Source: Coniella vitis
Lineage: Eukaryota; Ascomycota; Sordariomycetes; Diaporthales; Schizoparmaceae
NCBI GenBank assembly: GCA_011317545.1
Contig: WUJK01000013.1
Coordinates: forward strand, 930,001-994,000
DNA length: 64,000 bases
Direction of reading: 5' to 3'
In this document: piece by piece, positions 57,900 through 64,000 of the stretch
Position numbering within the stretch: position 1 is the first letter of the stretch
How the letters are laid out: each line of letters starts with the position of its first letter
The notes under the pieces: model-generated
The model's database searches: none
What the model was told of the DNA's origin: nothing
Seen by the model: only the letters and a program-made list of their open reading frames with translations
Position numbers and translations under genes: made by a program

Positions 57900-60750
57900 A
57901 TAGGAGCTATTAACGAGTATTAGTAACTTAGCGGCCGAATACCCTAACCTAGTACCTAACGAACTAGAAGATACCTATATCCCTACTCCTACCTCCTAAG
58001 ATATAAAAAACGCCGATATCGACGTAGATAAGGCCCTAGAGAGTATAATTATACCTAAACGTAAGCCCCTTTCTTAGCTAACGAACTTTAAGGGTATATA
58101 TACTAAATTCTTAGCTTAGAAGCGTATTATAAGGTATAAACTCGTCCGAGATACCTATTTTATCGGGAATTATATAGATAAGTTCTAAGAAATCTATAAG
58201 TACTTAAAGGGAGATATAAAGGTTATAGTATAGAGCTATTATATTATAGGAGGAGAGTATAGCCTTTAGAAACCCTCCTTATTCCTATAATAGCTCCGCT
58301 ACCGATATTATAACGAGAACTACGTTATTACCGCTTCCTAAAGGCTCCGTAGCTTTACTTAGAAGAAAGGCTAATCCTTCCCTAACTTCTTCTCCTAATA
58401 GGAGAAATTATTAGTAAACTCCGGCGGTATAGAATAGCCGGACTTAGTTAAGTTAATATATTTAAAAGGCGCTATTAATAGTATACTATATATATAGCTT
58501 ATTAGTATAAAGATACTATTAATATATAACGATTAGGTAAAGAAAGCTTTCCGTATTTCGGTTAAGATAGAAAGCTATATTATTATCCGAGATAGTAGCT
58601 ATACTTCGCCTTTAAGCTACTTATCCGGTGCTATAATATAGCGCTTTAGAATAGCCTAACGAACGGGAGGAAACGGATAGAAATTATAAAACCCTTATAC
58701 GGATCCCGATAAAGATATAGTTATAATTAGTATTAATATACTATAGGCTAATAAATAGTATATAAGATAGGTTAACTAAGCGGAGATTATACGTAGGAAA
58801 GAGTAGGAACTTTATTATAAGTACGGACGTTCGAACTATAGAATTACTTATTACCCCCTTCTACCTATATACTCGCTTATTACCTTAGGAGCTATTCGGG
58901 AGACGGGGATTAATATAGCCGATATTAACCTTATTAACTTTAATAATACTACCGAGGAATAGGAGGAAAACTAACTACTCCTATATAGAGTTATATATAG
59001 GAGCTTATAGATCTCGACTTTAGCCTATAAGAAGTAAAGTATTAGATAGATAGAAACTATTTTATAATAGATTTATTCTATAATTTAACTCTATTTATCC
59101 TAATACTTATTAACTCTAGCTATAACTATTATTCTATTATAAGTAAGATACTTATATATAAGTTAAAACTTTTATATATATCTATCCCGCCTAAGACCCT
59201 TTATTAATCGTTAAAGGAGAGAATATTATATAAATAGCCCGTTATCCGCTATATAACCTACCTTAATATAGATTTAGACGGGTATTTATATCGTATTTAG
59301 GCTTATATAATCCCCCGCCTTTAATATAACCTCGTTTTAGGAAAGCCTTAGGTAGAAAGAGAAAGGGTAATATATATAGCTTATAAGTACCGCTTAAATA
59401 TTAGATAAGCCGGAGGACTAGAGGTTTAGGAATAAGGATATAACCCTAAGAACTTTAACTATATATTTATTAATACCCTTACTATCTAGAGCGAAGTTTA
59501 GCGTATAAAACGCTTAAATACCGCTTAGATAATGCTTTTTAATATTATAATAGCCGATATTATTAAAGCCCTAATACCGAAAGTAGAATCCTCGGTTAAT
59601 AAGAAACTCCCCTTAGAATATTATAAGTTCCGGAACCTCTTTAATAAGGAAGTAGCTTCCGCGCTACCGCTATATAAAAAGGGAGCGGATTATAAGATCC
59701 GGCTATATAAGAAGGCGGATAGGTCTACTATAGATACCCTATAAGGCTTATTATACGGGATATCTAGAGAAGAACTTATTATATTAAGGAAGATTTTTAC
59801 TAAGCTATTTAATATAAGCTATATTAGAGTTAGTAGCTCTTTAGTAGGAGCTCTTATAATCTTTATTAAGAAACTAGGGGGTAGCCTCCGTTTTTATATA
59901 GATTATTATACGCTTAATACTATCTCGGAAGCCGATTATTACCCGCTCCCCTTTATTAAAGAAACCCTATCTAATATTATAAATACTAAATATTTTACTA
60001 AGCTTAACGTATAAGTAGCGTTTTATAAGCTTTATATTAAGGAAGGAGATAAATAGAAGACCGCTTTTTATATAAGGTATAGCCTTTTTAAATAGCTAAT
60101 AACCCCGTTCGAACTTATAGGCGCTCCTACGATATTCTAGCGCTATATTAATAACGCTCTACGCCCCTACCTAGATATCTTCTATTTAGCTTATATCGAT
60201 AACGTTCTAATATATACCGACGGTATAGCTAAAGATTATCGAGTAAAGGTAAAGCTAGTATTATACGCTTTTAAAGTAATAGGTCTAAATTTAGATATTA
60301 TTAAGTATAAATTCGGCGTAACCGAGACGAAGTACCTAGGCTTTATTATCGAAGCGGGGGTAGGGATTTATATAGACCCCGAGAAAGTATACGTTATATA
60401 CGATTAGGAGGCTCCGAAGACGGTTAAGGGAGTCCGTAGCTTCCTAGAATTTACGAACTTTTATTATTAATTTATCGCTAATTATTCCGAAATCGTAGAG
60501 CCCCTCCTAGCCTTAACTAAAAAGGGGGTTTTATTTAGGTTCGGGGAGTAGGAAGAAGCTATATTCGAATAGCTAAAGCGCTGCTTTATTAGTAAGCTTA
60601 TACTCGCTTAATAGGATCCGGATAAGGAGATAATACTAAAGGCGGATTATTCTAGGTATTCGTTAAGCGGCTACCTTTCTTAAAGGGACGAATATAATAT
60701 CCTCCGCCCGGTAATATACTATTTATACTGCTTAAGCCCTATAGAGTATA
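57900..60750 (+). pseudogene. Second Ty3/gypsy family: gag-pol relic, truncated by element 2 (element 3)
   Basis: Gag text at about 57.95-58.9 kb ends in a degraded CCHC knuckle (YYKYGRSNYRITYY). Reverse transcriptase follows: the only surviving frame (59532-59744) covers LPLEYYKFRNLFNKEVASAL. Then GALIIFIKKLGGSLRFYIDY, DYYPLPFIKETLSNI, KYFTKLNV, KTAFYIRYSLFK, the active-site region YIDNVLIYTDG (D-D now DN), and the connection domain with KYLGFIIEAGVGIYIDPEKV and VKGVRSFLEFTNFYY. RNase H begins (LKADYSRYSLSGYLS) and stops at the LTR of element 2 at 60751. It differs clearly in sequence from element 1. Its own LTRs were not identified. Confidence 0.85.
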
Positions 60751-61234
60751 TATAATGATCCTTGCCTGAATCCCGGATTCTGGAAGTACCTATAAGTTAT
60801 ATGTTAGCAGGTGGGGAAGTATTACCTTTAAGTCTTCGTACGTTGTCGAGCAATATCAAGTGTCACAAGTGATTAAGAGGGATTACCCTATTATATAAAA
60901 TAATACTTAGATTTACAACTAAAGACTATAAGGAAACTATCTAATATTAAGCCGTAAAACTCCTATCCTTATATCCTTCTATTATTTTCCTATCTATAGT
61001 AAGTATAGATCCTTAGATTACCTAGAGCGATAGGAGTATTAGCTTATTTGGATTATTTGGATTATTATCGCTCTAACTATCTTAGTTATTAAGGTAATCT
61101 AACCCTAACCCTGATTATACTATTCTATATTCTTATATAAGAGATCCCTATCGGTCCGTTAAGGTTCCGATTTGCTAGTATATAGTTACGCTAGCCTATT
61201 CCTATAACCTATATATTTATAGGTTATAATATTA
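60751..61234 (-). repeat. 3' LTR of element 2
   Basis: 484 bp, reverse-complement match to the element 1 LTRs at both ends but with a different central segment. It keeps a telomere-like motif: taaccctaaccct at 61100-61112 on the plus strand. Confidence 0.9.
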
Positions 61235-61466
61235 TCTCCCTTTTATTAGTCTTTATCCCTAAAGACCTATAATATTTCCGTAAGTAGTCCTGCCTAATAT
61301 TCTTACTCCGGATTATGCCTTCCTAATTCGTTATATCTATAGGTATCCAGAAATCGCGTTCGAAGAAAACCGAGCAATATAACCGTCTTTATCTTTCTAT
61401 CGAAACTTTAGTTTTAAGATAATGCCTTATTCTCTCTATACTTCTAAAGGGTGGTTATACCGTATA

Positions 61467-61967
61467 ATGGATAGTGTTTCGCGTTATTCTACGTACGTAA
61501 AACGAGGAAAACGATATAATAGGAATAGTGTTCCTATAAATGCCCGTAAGTTCTAGCTATAATGATTTTCCTTATTAGTATACTAACTCTATACAGTTTC
61601 TCGTATTTTATCGGAGGAGAAAAAGCTTTATACGTAGGAGGCTAATACGCGTAAGGAGCTTCGTAAGGCTTATCGTAAGGCGGGGGAGGCGCTTTCTCGT
61701 TTAGAGCGTCTTCGTATTTAGCGTAAGTCTCTAGTAAAGAGGAGTGCGAAGTTGGTAAATATAGGATTAGAGTCGCTTAATGCTTAGGAGGAGTAGGAAG
61801 CCGAGTCCGGCGTAAATATAGCTATTTCCGCGGAATCCGAAGCTATTGCCGAACTATAGGAGTTTAGTAGTTTCGGGGTAATAGATTTTAATACCTTCCT
61901 AGAGTCTACGGATTTATCCGCGTCTAACTTCTTCGGTTTAGGGTCTTCTGCTATTAATAGTTTATAA
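61467..61967 (+). pseudogene. Antisense coiled-coil reading frame in element 2
   Basis: Opposite to pol of element 2, an ATG at 61467 begins MDSVSRYSTYVKRGKRYN. The same frame, through several stops, runs to TAA at 61967: RKELRKAYRKAGEALSRLER, KSLVKRSAKLVNIGLESLN and GVIDFNTFLESTDLSASNFF. The order, a S-x-S-R-Y-x-x-Y motif then a charged helix, then an acidic tail, parallels the antisense frame of element 1. At nucleotide level the two are not alignable by eye, unlike the flanking chromodomain and LTR. Confidence 0.6.
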
Positions 61968-64000
61968 CTCTAATTTTCGTATTCTTTAATTAGATTTTTA
62001 TAGATATTCTTTAGGGGTTCCTAAGTATTTTCTAAGTTATTATATCCTTTCTATTTAATAAGGTATTATTTTCCGCGTCCGCGTTTGCGTAAGTCGAGGA
62101 TCTATTTAACTTCGTATTATGCTTGCTCTGGTTCGATAATATCTGTGTCGTACGAGAGTTCTGCGTCTGCTGGTGCTGGTTCCAGAAGTAAAATGTAGAA
62201 GACTAGGTGTAGACGTATATATGGGATTTTAAGTTCGTAGTTAACTAGGGAAATTTATCGTGCGATTTTATAAGGTCCGAGTTTCTTATAGTCGAGTTTA
62301 TCGCTAGGTCTAGTGGTTTTAATATTTTTACGGTTAAGGTAGACTTTATCTCCCTTCTATAGGATTAATCCCTTAATCCTTTTCTAATTAGTATATTTCG
62401 TTATTTATTCTTTAATATCCTAAAGTATACATCGAGTATCTTCGTATAATTGCTTAATTCTCTTAGCGTATTAGTTTACCGTTTCTACGTTTCCACCTAG
62501 TAGTATTTCGTAGTATACCGTAGGGTTATATCCGTAGAGTAGGAAGAATAGTAATTCTCCTATACTCGTTATATCTATACTATTATAAGCGAACTGCGCG
62601 GTTAGCAAAAGTTCGACCTAATTATCTTATTCGTAATTAACGTAGTATCGTAGATATTATTCTATAATCTGGTTAGTACGTTCTATTTATCCGTCTATTT
62701 AAGGATAAAATGCCGTAGATATATATTATATTATTCCGAGGTATTTAGTAAATAAGATCTAGAATTTTAATATAAATTTTCTATCTCTATCCGATATAAT
62801 TTCCTAAGGTATTCCGTAGTTAGCGATAATAATACGGAGGAATATATATACGAGTTCTTCCGCAGTACTACTTTCTTTATATAGTAGGAAGTATACGTAC
62901 TTGCTTAGTCTGTAAACTACTACTAAGATGCTATCGTACTACACCTAAGTTAAGGGTTCTCGTAAGAGGGGTAGCTTAGTAATAAAGTCTAGACTAATAG
63001 ATAACTAAATAGTCGTAGGTACTAGTAGAGGTTATAGTAGTCCGTAAGGTTTATATCGTTCTATCTTATTCCGTTTATATATATCGCAGTTGTTAACGAT
63101 ATCCGTAACTCGTTTCTTAAGGTTCGGTAGGTTCTAATAACGTTAGATCCTTTTATAAGTTACTCTAATTCCTTAATATCTATATACTAGTACGCTATAG
63201 ATACTTCTAATATAGTCGTTTTATTCTAATATTATTATACTATCGAGGTTAGGTATTTCTCCTTCGATATATAGGGTTACGTTAAGTTCTTTAGTAATAG
63301 ATAGTATAGTAAGGTTACCTTCCGAATCTTCCTTAAAGATTACTATAATATCTTAGTCTTTACTGTTGCTATCCTTATAGTCTAACCGTCTGCTAAAAGC
63401 GTCTGCTCGTTCGTTTTCTTTGCCTTTACGGTAGATAATCTTAAAGTCGAATTCTAATAGAAATTCGTACTATCTAATTTATCGTTTATTAAGCTGCTTT
63501 GTTAAGGTAAATACCTAAAGATTCTTATAATCCGTATATATAAGAATTTGTTATTTCGCGCCGATAAGGTAGTATCGCTATTCCCTAAAGGCTTCTACTA
63601 TTACTATAAATTCTTAATCGGGCGTTTTATAGTTAAGTTCTAGTCTATTTAGCTTCTTGCTGAAGTTACTAATTATTTATAATCGTCCTTTATTATCTTA
63701 TTATCCGAGTTATCTACCGAATATATAATCTAATACGTTTATCTCGATCTCGAAAACTTTATCTTAGTCTACTTCGATTAGGATTAGTTCTAATATAATT
63801 ATATCCTTAATTATACTAAAGGCTTTCTATACCTATTTATTCTAATTAAAGGTAATATCCTTTTTCGTAAGTTCCGTAAGTAGTGCTATAATACTACTAT
63901 AGTTCTTAATAAATTATCGGTAGAAGTTAGCGTAGCTTAAGAAGGCTTTAATATCCTTAATATTCTAAGGTATAGGCTAGTCCCTAACTGCCTGTACTTT

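Larger units (their letters stand above)
29955..64000. other. AT-rich isochore made by repeat-induced point mutation
   Basis: From about 29.95 kb the composition changes abruptly. The sequence is dominated by A and T, TpA steps are everywhere, and CpA and TpG are almost absent, while CpG and CpC survive. All frames are closed by TAA/TAG. Where protein text is still readable, the changes are those of C-to-T in CpA and its complement: His to Tyr, Gln to stop, Trp to stop, Pro to Leu. This is the RIP signature of Pezizomycotina. Only one frame over 60 codons survives in 34 kb. Element 2 at the right end retains more TpG/CpA and is less mutated. Confidence 0.93.
60751..64000 (-). mobile_element. 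Second chromovirus copy, opposite orientation, cut by the right window edge (element 2)
   Basis: On the minus strand this repeats element 1 from its 3' end: LTR (61234-60751), polypurine run, antisense frame region, chromodomain (about 62.09-61.99 kb; ILDLRKRGRGK), integrase, RNase H and part of RT at the edge. It keeps more CpA/TpG than element 1 and so is less RIP-mutated, yet Gln/Trp codons still read as stops. It is inserted in element 3. Its left (5') LTR lies beyond the window. Confidence 0.9.

Noticed and set aside
59532..59744. 70-codon open frame as an independent gene
   Set aside because: It is a surviving piece of the element 3 reverse-transcriptase frame; homologous text continues through stops on both sides.
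29955..64000. Mitochondrial DNA or organelle insertion because of the low GC
   Set aside because: The AT bias comes with loss of CpA/TpG and with readable gypsy and tyrosinase relics carrying C-to-T changes, which is RIP and not organelle sequence.

Overview
The window is nuclear DNA of a filamentous ascomycete (Pezizomycotina). Genes have short GT-AG introns (63-267 bp) and fungal-type housekeeping proteins. Next to them lies a block of transposons destroyed by repeat-induced point mutation (RIP). The sharp switch between gene-rich DNA and a very AT-rich isochore resembles Dothideomycetes with compartmented genomes. The class-level assignment is inference.

Positions 1-29.9 kb form the gene-rich part. 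In order it holds: the 5' end of an unidentified secreted or membrane protein gene (-), an arylsulfotransferase-like secreted protein (-), a 2',3'-cyclic nucleotide 3'-phosphodiesterase (-), trehalose-6-phosphate synthase (+), Vid27 (+), an intron-containing tRNA-Leu(CAG) (-), a prenylcysteine oxidase-like flavoprotein (-), chaperonin subunit CCT6 (+), a Tsr4/PDCD2-like ribosome-assembly factor (+), a decayed reading frame (-), eIF3k (-), DNA ligase I (+), aldose 1-epimerase (-) and a stop-interrupted relic at the isochore edge (-). I rebuilt the splice structures by hand; each joins conserved motifs and preserves the frame. These are unrelated housekeeping genes, not a pathway cluster. CCT6, Tsr4 and eIF3k all serve protein synthesis or folding.

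From about 29.95 kb to the end the DNA has almost no CpA/TpG, is full of TpA, and has stops in every frame. Read tolerantly, it still shows what it was. There is a tyrosinase gene with signal peptide and intron whose copper-ligand histidines have become tyrosine (33.9-35.2 kb, -). There is a complete Ty3/gypsy chromovirus with 461-bp LTRs (43,081-50,704, +) and a less mutated second copy in opposite orientation running off the right edge (60,751-64,000, -). The second copy is inserted in a different gypsy element (57.9-60.75 kb, +). There is also a DDE/integrase-core transposase relic (55.7-57.1 kb, -) and a long unidentified coding relic apparently split by the chromovirus.

The most interesting points are the RIP-killed tyrosinase, an antisense coiled-coil reading frame carried by both chromovirus copies between chromodomain and 3' LTR, and a 72-nt RIP-mutated tRNA-Arg(UCU)-like unit in the same 3' region of one copy. 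No CRISPR array and no bacterial-type operon was seen. I found no intact novel system.
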